A stretch of 64,000 nucleotides of DNA from GAS188 sp963794475 (GTDB lineage Bacteria; Pseudomonadota; Alphaproteobacteria; Rhizobiales; Beijerinckiaceae), in contig CAWCDW010000003.1 of NCBI GenBank assembly GCA_963794475.1, positions 992,001 through 1,056,000 of the forward strand, in the 5' to 3' direction. The position numbers and the translations under genes were made by a program. Numbering within the stretch: position 1 is the stretch's first letter; the number at the start of each line of letters is the position of its first letter. Positions 9,786 through 19,299 of this stretch are shown one piece after another. The notes under the pieces were generated by a model that made no database searches, had not been told where the DNA came from, and saw nothing but the letters and a program-made list of their open reading frames with translations.

Positions 9786-10208
9786 TCAGACGCCGAAAGC
9801 GCCGATGACGAGCCCCTCGACGACGAGCACGCCGAGCCAATGGACGGAATCGATCGCGGTGAGCGCGAGCTTGCGGCCCGCATAGGCATTGTTGACCGCG
9901 ATCGTCGTCACCACGAAGCCGAGCCAGAGGAAAAACGCCGAGATGGCGCCGTTTAGGACCGTCACCTGACCGGGTCCGAGATGGCCGAGAACGCCGGCGA
10001 GCGCCCAGGCCATGATGAGTTCGGCCACGAAGGTGAGGATGAAGGGGAAGGGCGACATCTTGCCGTCCGGCCCCTTGAGCCCGGTATCCGTCGTACCGAG
10101 AGCGGCCGTCCAGCTTTTGCCGAGGATGCCGTAATAGGCCGAGCCGAACGCGAAGGCGCCGATCGCGGCGATGAAAACGGCGAGATAATTCAAGCCGGCA
10201 AAGACCAT
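9786..10208 (-). CDS. DUF1761 integral membrane protein
   Basis: A 140-residue protein with four hydrophobic segments and the DUF1761 pattern: an N-terminal NYLAVFIAAIGAFAFGSAYYG, then the short GKSWTAALG, PFPFILTFVAELIMAWALAG, AISAFFLWLGFVVTTIAVNN and a closing SVHWLGVLVVEGLVIGAF. The function of the family is unknown. The start at 10208 has GGAGGAAA 5 bases upstream. It is divergent from matA and convergent with brnA. Confidence 0.88.
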   Translation of the reverse strand: MVFAGLNYLAVFIAAIGAFAFGSAYYGILGKSWTAALGTTDTGLKGPDGKMSPFPFILTFVAELIMAWALAGVLGHLGPGQVTVLNGAISAFFLWLGFVVTTIAVNNAYAGRKLALTAIDSVHWLGVLVVEGLVIGAFGV

Positions 10209-10514
10209 GATATTTCCTCCCCAGCGAAGATTTTGCCGGTTAAGGCCTCGCGTCATCGTGGCGACAAGTCAAGAGCGTGAAGTCGAAGCGCAGACCGCCG
10301 TCATAGATAAGCCGTCCAGGCCTCATCGGCATGCTGCGCACCAGCCGCCAGCCTCTCTCGGGAGCGTCTCAAAACGGGTGGCCCCGAGATTGCACGAAAG
10401 CGCTATCGACATAGGGGTGGGTTTCACCGTGAGTTACGGCGCAATATACTTAGGGCCTCGCTCGTCGGCCGGCCGAGCGATGCTTCGGCGGGCCGTTCCT
10501 GACGGGTGGCCGGC
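10209..10514. other. Intergenic region between divergent DUF1761 and matA genes
   Basis: This 306-base stretch should hold the promoters of both divergent genes. I see no tRNA, long hairpin, repeat or convincing small gene in it. A frame open on the plus strand (10207-10518) lacks a ribosome site and any family resemblance. No clear -35/-10 pair stands out. Confidence 0.4.
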
Positions 10515-11971
10515 ATGAGCGACACTTTCTTCGGCGATCTTCTCGCCAGCATCGCGGATCGCGGCCGCTCTCTCCTGCGGCGCGGGCGTGGCCCGCAGCG
10601 CGCCGAGAGCGGGAATGATCTCGCCGAGCTTTGCGAGGCGCTGCTTTCCGGCCGCGGCGAAGCCTCGGGCGTCGCGCTCGCGAGCGCGATCCTTGCGCGG
10701 CTACGAGGCGCTCGCGCCCAAGGCGCGCCTCGCCTTCCTGCGCCGCCTCGTCGACGAGTTCGGTTACGACCATCAACGCCTGGCACAGGCGATCGAGGCC
10801 TATCGCGCGGACCCCGAACGCGAAGGCGGTGCTCGAATTGCATTCCGCCGCCGAGCCGCGTCGCCAGGAGCTGATCCGACGGCTGAACCTCGCGCCAGGG
10901 CGGCACCGCCGCGCTGGTGCGCATGCGCGAGGAGCTGCTGCGCGCCTTGAAGGAGGAGCGAGAGCTCGACGGCGTCGATTCCGACTTCGCGCATCTCTTC
11001 TCCTCCTGGTTCAATCCGGGCTTTCTGGTGCTGCGGCCGATCGATTGGTCGACGCCCGCCAATATTCTCGAGAAGATCATCCGCTACGAGGCCGTGCACG
11101 AGATCGGCACCTGGGAGGATTTGCGCGACCGTCTCGAGCCGCCGGACCGGCGCTGCTTCGCCTTCTTCCATCCCCAGCTCGTCGACGAGCCGCTTGATCT
11201 TCGTCGAGGTGGCGCTGACGACGGTGGTATCCCGGCGCCATCGGCGAGCTTCTCGCGGAGGACCGGGTTCCGATCTCGGCCTCCGAAGCCGACGACCGCC
11301 GTCTTCTATTCGATCTCGAATTGCCAGGACGGGTTGCGCGGCATCTCCTTCGGCAATTTCCTGATCAAGCAGGTGGTGGAGGAGCTCAAGCGCGATCTGC
11401 CGCGGCTCTCGACCTTCGTCACCTTGTCGCCCGCGCCCGGCTTCGCGCGCTGGCTCGCCGAAGAGCGCAAGCACGAGGACGGCTCCGACTTTCGGCAGAG
11501 CGAGCGCGCGGCGCTCGCCGTGCTCGACAATGAGGATTGGCTGAGGACGGATTTCCCGGCTGAAACCTTGAGGGAAGCGCTGCTCGCCGCCGCCGCCCAT
11601 TATTTCCTCGAGGCGAAATCCGCCTCCGGGCCGTCCGCGCGACCCCGTGGCGCGCTTCCATCTCGGCAATGGCGCGCGGCTCGAGCGGCTGAATTGGCCA
11701 GGCGACACCTCGGAGCGCGGGCTTGCGCGAAGCCCATGGGCTCATGGTCAATTATCTCTACAAGCTCGACGACATCGAGACGAACCACGAGGCTTTCGCG
11801 ACGCGCAACGAGGTCGTGGCCTCGAACCAGGTGCGCCGCTATTTGCGCAAGACCGGCAACGGAAGAGCGACGGGACGCCGCGGCGCTCAGCCGCGCGTCA
11901 TCGCGAACATGTTTCCAGGGGAGGCGAACGGCGCCGAGCGAAAGGAAAGCGCCGAGGACGGAGGCGCCTAA
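10515..11971 (+). pseudogene. matA: Malonyl-CoA decarboxylase, reading frame broken by about eight single-base insertions
   Basis: Starts at ATG 10515 (MSDTFFGDLLASIADRG). Family text continues to near the stop at 11969-11971 only if single bases are skipped near 10699, 10812-10815, 10898-10900, 11194-11195, 11230, 11291-11295, 11628-11630 and 11723-11724. With these removed the product is about 480 residues and shows malonyl-CoA decarboxylase signatures such as FAHLFSSWFNPGFL, QDGLRGISFGNFLIKQVVEE, TFVTLSPAPGFARWL and FHLGNGARLERLNW. The enzyme releases CO2 from malonyl-CoA to give acetyl-CoA. There are no missense-looking stretches between the breaks. Its partner matB follows on the same strand after 120 bases. 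Confidence 0.85.
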
Positions 11972-12091
11972 GGCCCGCGGGTCGGAAAAGGAGGGTTCTT
12001 GTTTTCGTGGCCCATGCGCTAGAAACGTGATCTGCAAGCACGGACCGGTTCCCGGCCGCGCGGCGATGATAAGCATCGAGGCTCGCCTTCA

Positions 12092-13614
12092 ATGACGTCG
12101 AACCATCTCTTCAGCTTCGTCCGCGAAGCCGCCACGCTTCAGGAGCGCCCCTTCCTCGAGACCCCGCGAGGGCGTAAGCTCACCTATGGCGACGTGCTGG
12201 CGGGCAGCGCCCGTTTCGCCCATGCGCTCACGGGCTTGGGCGTCGCGCCCGGCGACCGGGTCGCGGTGCAGGTGGAAAAATCGCCGGAGGCGGTGCTTCT
12301 CTATCTCGGCTGCGTGCGGGCCGGCGCCGTCTTCCTGCCGCTCAACACCGCCTACACGACCGCCGAGCTCGACTATTTCATCGGTGACGCCGAGCCTTCG
12401 CTCGTCGTCGGCGATCCGGCGAAGCGCGAAGCGCTTCAAGGCTCTCGCGAGCAAAGCCAAGGTTCGCGCCGTCGAAACGCTCGATGCCGAGGGCAAAGGC
12501 AGCCTCGCGGCCAAGGCCGCGCAAGCGCCCTCCGATTTCGAGGATGTGGCGCGCGGCGCCGCAGGACCTTGCCGCCATCCTCTACACTTCGGGCACGACG
12601 GGCCGTTCCAAGGGCGCGATGCTCACGCACGAAAATCTCGCCTCGAACGCGGTGACGCTCGCGCGCTATTGGCGCTTCACCGATGACGACGTGCTTCTGC
12701 ACGCCCTGCCGATCTACCATACGCACGGGCTCTTCGTCGCGACCAACACCATCCTGTTCAGCGGCGCCTCGATGATCTTCATGGCCAAGCTCGATCCCGA
12801 CGAGCTTCTCCGGCATATGCCGCGCGCGACCGTCATGATGGGCGTGCCGACCTTCTATACCCGCCTCTTGCGCCATCCCGGGCTCACCCGCGAGGCGACG
12901 CGGCACATGCGGCTTTTCGTTTCGGGATCGGCGCCGCTCCTCGCCGAGACCCATCGCGAATGGCAAGAGCGCACCGGCCACGCCATTCTCGAGCGCTACG
13001 GCATGACCGAAACCAATATGAACACCTCGAACCCTTATGTCGGCGAGCGCATCGCCGGCACGGTCGGCTACCCGCTGCCCGGCGTGACGCTGCGCATCGC
13101 CGAGCCCGAAACCGGAGCGGCGCTGCCGAAAGGCTCGATCGGCGTGATCGAGGTGAAGGGGCCGAATGTGTTCTCAGGCTATTGGCGCATGCCGGAGAAG
13201 ACCGAGGCCGAGTTCCGCAAGGACGGCTTCTTCATCACCGGCGACCTCGGGAAGATCGACCAAAAGGGCTATGTCCATATCGTCGGGCGCGGCAAGGACC
13301 TCGTCATCACGGGCGGCTTCAACGTCTATCCGAAAGAGGTGGAAACGGAGATCGACGCGATCCCCGGCGTCATCGAAAGCGCCGTGATCGGCGTGCCGCA
13401 CGCCGATTTCGGCGAGGGCGTCACAGCCGTCGTGGTGAAGCGCGAAGATACGGCGCTCGACGAAGAGGCCGTGCTCAAGGCGCTCGACGGCAGGCTCGCC
13501 AAATTCAAGCTGCCGAAACGCGTGCTCTTTGCCGAGGATCTGCCGCGCAACACCATGGGGAAGGTGCAGAAGAACCTGCTGCGCGAGGCGCATAAGGATA
13601 TTTACGGGCGGTAG
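12092..13614 (+). pseudogene. matB: Malonyl-CoA synthetase, two apparent +1 frameshifts in the first third
   Basis: An ANL-superfamily enzyme that ligates malonate to CoA. Family text starts at ATG 12092 (MTSNHLFSFVREAATLQERP) and runs in three successive frames: single extra bases near 12435-12436 (TT) and 12559-12560 (CC) shift it, after which a clean frame continues to the stop at 13612-13614. Seen motifs are the phosphate loop YTSGTTGRSKGAMLTHENL, ERYGMTETNMNTSNPYVGER (typical of MatB), GRGKDLVITGGFNVYPKEVE and the catalytic-lysine end LPRNTMGKVQKNLLRE. Together with matA it would convert malonate to acetyl-CoA. No malonate transporter gene is adjacent. Confidence 0.85.
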
Positions 13615-13786
13615 GGCAGCGCGCTTAGGTTCCGGGGACCGTTTGACGTCCTTTGGAACAAAGAGGATCCCTCTGATAAACTGCCATAAAACTCAATAAA
13701 CCTCTTCCGAGATAGACCTCCTAAACCTCTCCGCGTAGAGCCCGATTTCGGTGGCCCGCCATTTGGGATGCCGGCATAATCGGCGC

Positions 13787-16291
13787 ATGCTCGATATCGT
13801 CCTCATCCTCGGCGTTTTCGCGGCCTTGCTGGTGGTCGTGGCGGTGAGCCAGCCGATCGCGGCACGCCTGCGGCTTTCTCCGGTCGTGCTTCTCGCCATG
13901 ATCGGCGTCGCCATCGGGGCCGTATCGAGCGTTCTCCTGCACACGCCGCTCTCGCCCCGCTTCGGCGAGATGGCGAGGCTTTTTGCCGATCTCCCGGTCG
14001 GTTCGGAAACCTTCATCTATGTCTTCCTGCCGCCTCTCGTGTTCGAGGCCGCGATCACGAGCGATGTGCGGCGCATGCTCGAGGATGCGGCCCCGATCCT
14101 GACGCTCGCCGTCGTGGCGACGCTCGTCACGAGCGCGATCGTCGGCCTCGTCTTATGGCCGCTTGCCGGCATGCCGCTGGTCGTCTGCCTTCTTCTCGGC
14201 GCCGTGGTCGCAACCACGGATCCCGCGGCCGTGATCGCGGTTTTCCGCGATGTCGGCGCGCCGGCGCGCCTCACCCGGCTGGTCGAGGGAGAGGCCCTCC
14301 TCAACGACGCGGCGGCGATCGTGCTTTTCGTCGTCCTCCTCGGCATGATCGCACGAGGACATGAGCCCGATGTGCTCGGCGGGGCGTCCGAGTTCGTCAT
14401 CTCCTTTGTCGGGGGCGCCGCGGTCGGCGCGCTCGCGGGCCGTGCGCTGCTCCAGCTCATCCCTTGGGCGCGCGATGATCGGCTCGCGGAAGCAACCCTA
14501 ACGGTCGCCTTTGCCTATCTCAGCTTCATCGTGGCCGAGCGGTTTTTCCACGTGTCCGGCGTGGTGGCGGTGCTTTCGGCAGGCTTGATCGTGAGCGCCT
14601 TCGGACGGGCGCGCATCACCCCGGAGAACTGGTCCTTTCTCACCAACCTCTGGGCGCAGATCGCCTTTTGGGCGCATTCGCTCGTCTTCCTTTTGGCATC
14701 GATGCTCGTGCCGAGGCTTCTTGTCGACATGCAATGGCGGGATCTCGCGCTCGTGGCGGTGCTCATCGTCGCTGCCTTCGTGGCGCGGCTGCTCGAGCTC
14801 TTCCTGCTTTTGCCGGTCTTGAGCTTCTTGCGGCTCACACAGCCGATCAGCACTTCCTTCAAGCTTGCCATCGTTTGGGGCGGCCTGCGCGGCGCCCTGA
14901 CGCTCGTGTTGGCGCTCGCCGCCACCGAAAACCCGATGCTCCCGCAAGAGGTGCAGCGCTTCATCGCCGTGCTCGCGACCGGCCTCGTCCTGTTCACCCT
15001 CCTCGTCAACGGCACCACGTTGCGCCAGGTGATCCATCTGCTCGGGCTCGACCGGCTTTCGGCCGTCGATCAAGCCTTGCGCGACCGGGTGCTGGCGCTC
15101 TCCTATGCCGAGATGGGCGAGACCATCGAGGCGACCGCGCGCGAGCACAACCTCTCGCCCGCCGCGGCGAGGAGCGCCATCGCGCCCTATGAGGCGTGGA
15201 TCTCGGCGGCGAGCCGCCGCGACGCCGCGAAAGTGGCGCTCACCGATCGCGACCGCCTCGCCGTCAGCCTCGTGGCGCTCGGCAATCAGGAACGCAACAT
15301 GGTTCTCGACATCCTGGCGCGACGCGCGGCGTCGCCCGCGACGCTGCACGCCCTCTTGCGAAACGCTGAAAGCCTCGTCGAAGGCGCGAGAAGCGGCGGG
15401 CGGCTCGGCTACAAGCGCAGCGCCGAGGCCACGCTCGATTTTCCGTTTTCCTTCCGCCTCGCTCATTTCCTCTACCGGCGCTTCGGCATCGTGCGCGTTC
15501 TCGCCGATCGCCTGGGCGACCGTTTCGAGATGCTGCTCGTGACCCGGCTCTTGATTCAGCAGCTCGCGGGCCCAAGTGCCGCTCCCTCGCGCGCGATCTT
15601 CGGCGAGCGCATGATGGGCCTGATGAACGCCATGCTCCGAACTCGACTCGAAAGGACGACGGCCGCGCTCGACGTGCTGCGCCGGCAATATCCGGAATAT
15701 GCGGCGGCGCTCGAAGCCTTGTTCTTGCGGCAATCGGCGTTGCGGCGCGAGATGGGGCACTATCAAGCCTTGTTCGAGGAAGGCCTGATCGCCTCCGAGG
15801 TCTTTGAGGATCTGAAAAGCGGCGTCACGGTCGCGCGGAGCGCCGAATCACGCCCGCGCTTCGATCTCGGCCTCGACACGAATCGCCTGATCCAGCGTCT
15901 CGACCTCTTCGCCGGCCTCGATGACCGGCAGCTCGAGCGCGTGAAGAAGCTTCTACGGCCTCGCTTCACGGTTCCCAATGAAGTCGTCGTGCGCAAAGGG
16001 GAGCGGGGCGACGCGGTGTATTTCATCGCCTCCGGCGCCGCGGAAGTTGTCCTGCCGGACCGGCGCATTCCGCTGGGCAGCGGCGACATCTTCGGCGAGC
16101 TGGCGCTGCTGAGCGGCCGCAAGCGGCAAGCCGATGTCGTGGCGCTCACCTATTGCCGGCTGCTCGTGCTTCGCAAAGCCGATTTCGACCGTTTCATGCG
16201 CGACAATCGCGATGTGCGCTTCGCCATCAACCGGATCGCCGAGGCCCGTCAGGCGGTGAACCGGCCAGACGAGGCCACCGCCGCGTCATAG
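13787..16291 (+). CDS. CPA1-type Na+/H+ antiporter with C-terminal cyclic-nucleotide-binding-like domain
   Basis: An 834-residue inner-membrane exchanger. About twelve membrane segments fill residues 1-410, with the CPA1 ion-site motifs TTDPAAV (about 143-149) and EGEALLNDAAA (about 167-177, including the Asn-Asp pair). A long cytoplasmic helical region follows, then a cNMP-binding fold from about 705 with FGELALLSGRKRQADVV at 769-785. In cAMP-binding proteins the segment after the glutamate normally ends Arg-Ser/Thr-Ala; here it reads Arg-Gln-Ala, so nucleotide binding is uncertain. The start at 13787 (MLDIVLILGVF) opens directly into the first helix. It is convergent with the UPF0280 gene, overlapping it by 6 bases. 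Confidence 0.9.
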   Translation: MLDIVLILGVFAALLVVVAVSQPIAARLRLSPVVLLAMIGVAIGAVSSVLLHTPLSPRFGEMARLFADLPVGSETFIYVFLPPLVFEAAITSDVRRMLEDAAPILTLAVVATLVTSAIVGLVLWPLAGMPLVVCLLLGAVVATTDPAAVIAVFRDVGAPARLTRLVEGEALLNDAAAIVLFVVLLGMIARGHEPDVLGGASEFVISFVGGAAVGALAGRALLQLIPWARDDRLAEATLTVAFAYLSFIVAERFFHVSGVVAVLSAGLIVSAFGRARITPENWSFLTNLWAQIAFWAHSLVFLLASMLVPRLLVDMQWRDLALVAVLIVAAFVARLLELFLLLPVLSFLRLTQPISTSFKLAIVWGGLRGALTLVLALAATENPMLPQEVQRFIAVLATGLVLFTLLVNGTTLRQVIHLLGLDRLSAVDQALRDRVLALSYAEMGETIEATAREHNLSPAAARSAIAPYEAWISAASRRDAAKVALTDRDRLAVSLVALGNQERNMVLDILARRAASPATLHALLRNAESLVEGARSGGRLGYKRSAEATLDFPFSFRLAHFLYRRFGIVRVLADRLGDRFEMLLVTRLLIQQLAGPSAAPSRAIFGERMMGLMNAMLRTRLERTTAALDVLRRQYPEYAAALEALFLRQSALRREMGHYQALFEEGLIASEVFEDLKSGVTVARSAESRPRFDLGLDTNRLIQRLDLFAGLDDRQLERVKKLLRPRFTVPNEVVVRKGERGDAVYFIASGAAEVVLPDRRIPLGSGDIFGELALLSGRKRQADVVALTYCRLLVLRKADFDRFMRDNRDVRFAINRIAEARQAVNRPDEATAAS

Positions 16292-17233
16292 GTCGTTTTC
16301 ATGCCCGATCGGCGGCGTGTCCAGACCGCGGATCGCGAGCGCGTTCGTCGCCGCCGCGCCGACGCTCTCCCAGCGGCCGCGAAGCGAAATGAGCGCGCCC
16401 TCGATCAACCGCTTGTCGATGAGAGCCGCGGCACGCTCGCGCCCGCAAGCAATAGCGGCAGCGATTTTTCCCTCATCAAGCTCGCCGACCTCCACCACGA
16501 CGGGGAGATCCCCAAGGTCGCTGTCCGGATCGAGGGCCCGCGCCGGGCGGCGACCGATGGCGGGGTCGTCGACATCGACCGCATTGGCGATCATCGTCGC
16601 GGCCACGTCCGCATCAGCCGCTGTTCTGGCGAGCACGGTCACGCCATCCGCGATGCCGAGCGAGAAGGAGCGGCCATGCCGGCCGCTCGTCGCGACGCCG
16701 CGCACAGGGCTTTGCCAGCCGACGCGAACGAAAGCCTCGGGCCTGGCGGCCCCAGCGTGCGCAAGCTCCTCCGGCGAGCGCATGATGCCGATGTCGAAAT
16801 GCTCGCCGGACGAAAGGTGAAGCGCAATGTCCCCGCCATTGTTCACGAAGGCGCGCCGCAAGGGTGCGGCCTCGACCATCGCGGCAAGCACCGCCTCGGC
16901 GACCGCGCCGGCGACCGCGACCATCGGCGTGACGAAGACGTCGCGATAGGGCCAAGCCGCCTCGGCCATACGCCGCGCGACGGGACCTTGAAGCGGCGGA
17001 GGCGTGTCGCCGAGCCGACGGCGCAGCAATTCAAGCTCCGTCACGAGCTCGGCGAGGAGCCCGTGGAAGCGAAGCCGCGCCGCCTCCTCGGCGCGTCGCA
17101 CCGCCGCCGATTCCCCTTCAACCTTGATGATGAGATCGATCGGGCCTTCGCTGAGATGCAGCCGCCCCGCGGAGAGGCGCCCGGCGATCGGTGCATCGCG
17201 AAGATCGTCACGCCCGAGCGTCATCCGCGGCAT
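16286..17233 (-). CDS. UPF0280 family protein (ApbE-like fold)
   Basis: About 315 residues with the UPF0280 pattern: RLHLSEGPIDLIIKVEG near the start, VAGAVAEAVLAAM, FVNNGGDIALHL, then GVATSGRHGRSFSLGIADGV, TMIANAVDVDDPAIGRRPA and PDSDLGDLPVVVEVG. The family is distantly related to FAD:protein FMN transferases and its biochemical role is not established. The start is uncertain: ATG 17233 or 17224 fits best, while the open frame extends to a TTG at 17293. It lies downstream of a DUF2093 gene in a same-strand run with xseA. Confidence 0.8.
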   Translation of the reverse strand: MPRMTLGRDDLRDAPIAGRLSAGRLHLSEGPIDLIIKVEGESAAVRRAEEAARLRFHGLLAELVTELELLRRRLGDTPPPLQGPVARRMAEAAWPYRDVFVTPMVAVAGAVAEAVLAAMVEAAPLRRAFVNNGGDIALHLSSGEHFDIGIMRSPEELAHAGAARPEAFVRVGWQSPVRGVATSGRHGRSFSLGIADGVTVLARTAADADVAATMIANAVDVDDPAIGRRPARALDPDSDLGDLPVVVEVGELDEGKIAAAIACGRERAAALIDKRLIEGALISLRGRWESVGAAATNALAIRGLDTPPIGHENDL

Positions 17234-17317
17234 GCGAATGGACGTCGCTGCAAGCTCACGCGGTCGGCGTCGTGGCTTCCTTTGATCTTTCAACTCATCT
17301 TGCTTCGTTCGCCCCGG

Positions 17318-17542
17318 TCACTTGCCGGGCATTGCAATGCCGAGCCTCGCGAGGACCGCTTGTGGCGACGCATAAGCCTCTTGGAAATCGGCGCTCCAAT
17401 AGCGCAGATCGGCGATGTCGATGCGCTCGCCCGTGACCGCGCAGCGAACATAGGCGCCGGGGCGAAGCACACGGAATTCCGCGTCCCCGTAATCGAGGAC
17501 AGCCTCGCCGGGCTGAGGCACATGCCGATCCATCTTGTTCAT
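17318..17542 (-). CDS. DUF2093 family protein
   Basis: A 74-residue cytoplasmic protein with the DUF2093 pattern: GEAVLDYGDAEFRVLRPGAY, then VRCAVTGERIDIADLRYWSA and QEAYASPQAVL. No function is known for the family, which is confined mainly to alphaproteobacteria. GGAGG stands 6 bases before the ATG. It lies between xseA and the UPF0280 gene on the same strand, an arrangement common in Rhizobiales. Confidence 0.88.
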   Translation of the reverse strand: MNKMDRHVPQPGEAVLDYGDAEFRVLRPGAYVRCAVTGERIDIADLRYWSADFQEAYASPQAVLARLGIAMPGK

Positions 17543-17667
17543 CGAAAACCTCCGGCGAAGGCGATGATCATCGCGATCACATAGAGCCGGATGCGCATCG
17601 AGGGAACCGGCACTTTCGTTCTATCTATTTATTTGTTGGCGTCGTGCACGGAAAGCCCTTTGCGCCG

Positions 17668-19245
17668 TCATTCGAAAAGCGAGGGCTCGGCATCGTCCGG
17701 CGCGCGCGAGCTGCGCCGCCTCGGCCTCGCGCCCGAAGCCGGGCCGGCGGCGAGCGCGCCGATCTTCCCGTCGGCGAATTCGATGGTGAGCGCTTGCCCG
17801 GGCGCAATCGCGGCGGCCGTGTGCAACGGGCGCCCCGCCACGTCCTGGACGAGGGCGTAGCCGCGTGCCAGCACGCGCCGATAGCCCACGCTTTCGAGAA
17901 GCTGGCCGAGACTCTCGAGCCTGGCGCGTCGGGCGTCGAGCGATTTGCGCATGCATTGAGCGTGGCGAGCCCCCAGGCTTTCGAGCTTCGATCGCGCGAG
18001 CGCGTTGGCATCGCGATGGCGTCGCAGACCCGCGCCGAAGACGACGGCGAGCTGCCGCGCCACATGGCCGAGATGCCGGCGCCCCGCATCGATCAGCCTG
18101 GCTTCGCGCAGCGGCAATTGTCGCGCGGTCTCTTTCAGGCGCTGGCGGAAGGTCGCGAGCAAGGCGGCCGGCGAGCGGGCCGCCATCTTGCGGGCAAGCT
18201 CGGCGAGGCGATTGCGGCGCCGCTCGATCTGCCGTTCCGCCGCGCGGCCTAACGCCAGCACGCAGGCGTCGAGGCGCTGGCGCGGCACCGAAAGGAGCCG
18301 ATCGCGCGAAGGCAAGGCGCGGCCGGCGCCGACGAGCTCGGCACGCTTTCGCTCCTTGTGGCGCAGCACGCCCGAGGCGAGACGCCCGGCGAGCGAGGAG
18401 AGGGTCGCGGCGAGCTCGGCGCGCACCGGCACGGCGATCTCGGCCGCGCCCGTCGGCGTAGGGGCGCGCCTGTCGGCCACGTGATCGATGAGGGTCCAAT
18501 CCGTTTCATGGCCGACGGCGGAAATCAGCGGGATGGCGCTTTGCGCCGCCGCGCGTACCACCACCTCCTCGTTGAAGCCCCAGAGATCCTCGAGCGAGCC
18601 CCCGCCTCTCGCCACGATGATCAGGTCCGGGCGCGGCATCGCGCCGCCGATCTCGAGAGCGTTGAAGCCTTGGATCGCGGCCGCGACCTCGGCCGCGCAG
18701 CCTTCCCCTTGCACGCGCACGGGCCAAAGCAGGACAGGTCGCGGAAACCGATCGGCGAGGCGATGCAGGATGTCGCGGATCACGGCGCCCGTCGGCGAGG
18801 TGATGACGCCGATGACGCGCGGCAGATAGGGAAGAGGCTTCTTGCGCGCTTCATCGAAAAGGCCTTCGGCCGCGAGCTTCCTGCGCCGTTCTTCGATGAG
18901 CGCCATCAAGGCGCCGATGCCCGCGGGCTCCAGCCTGTCGATGACGATTTGATATTTCGATGAGCCCGGAAAGGTCGTGATGCGCCCCGTGGCGATCACC
19001 TCGAGCCCTTCCTGCGGGAGAAACTTCAGCCTCGCGGCCGTGCTCTTCCAGATCACGGCCTCGAGACGGGCGTTCTGGTCCTTGAGTGAAAAATAGCAAT
19101 GGCCGGACGCATGCGGCCCTTTGAAGCCCGAGACTTCGCCGCGCACGCGGACCTGGCCGAAGGCGCCCTCGATCGTGCGCTTGAGCGCGCCCGAAATTTC
19201 CGAGACGGAATATTCGACGAGGTTGCTGGCGTGAGCGTCGGACAC
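17668..19245 (-). CDS. xseA: Exodeoxyribonuclease VII large subunit
   Basis: About 525 residues. An N-terminal OB-fold domain (VRVRGEVSGFKGPHASGHCY, FSLKDQNARLEAVIW) is followed by the catalytic core (ERRRKLAAEGLFDEARKKPL, IGVITSPTGAVIRDILHRL, IIVARGGGSLEDLWGFNEE, ISAVGHETDWTLIDHVADRR) and a long helical C-terminal region ending in the conserved RRVLARGYALVQD. With the small subunit XseB (not in this window) it degrades single-stranded DNA to oligonucleotides. I prefer the GTG start at 19245 (MSDAHASNLVEYSVSEI), because family similarity starts there; the open frame reaches a TTG at 19287. The tail is Arg/Ser-rich and extended. Confidence 0.93.
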   Translation of the reverse strand: MSDAHASNLVEYSVSEISGALKRTIEGAFGQVRVRGEVSGFKGPHASGHCYFSLKDQNARLEAVIWKSTAARLKFLPQEGLEVIATGRITTFPGSSKYQIVIDRLEPAGIGALMALIEERRRKLAAEGLFDEARKKPLPYLPRVIGVITSPTGAVIRDILHRLADRFPRPVLLWPVRVQGEGCAAEVAAAIQGFNALEIGGAMPRPDLIIVARGGGSLEDLWGFNEEVVVRAAAQSAIPLISAVGHETDWTLIDHVADRRAPTPTGAAEIAVPVRAELAATLSSLAGRLASGVLRHKERKRAELVGAGRALPSRDRLLSVPRQRLDACVLALGRAAERQIERRRNRLAELARKMAARSPAALLATFRQRLKETARQLPLREARLIDAGRRHLGHVARQLAVVFGAGLRRHRDANALARSKLESLGARHAQCMRKSLDARRARLESLGQLLESVGYRRVLARGYALVQDVAGRPLHTAAAIAPGQALTIEFADGKIGALAAGPASGARPRRRSSRAPDDAEPSLFE

Positions 19246-19299
19246 GACAGGCCTATGCGCGCATGCGGTGGCGCCAAAAAGGCGCAAAACCTCGAAGCG

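Noticed and set aside
10588..12030. Several short frames that could be read as separate small proteins
   Set aside because: They are pieces of one malonyl-CoA decarboxylase in different frames, joined by single-base insertions.
10515..12560. Programmed ribosomal frameshifting as an explanation for matA/matB
   Set aside because: Ten shifts in two genes, without slippery heptamers or shared downstream structures, cannot be programmed events.
14498..15766. A 422-codon open frame on the minus strand
   Set aside because: It is antisense to the antiporter, whose motifs are clear; the product has no recognisable fold.
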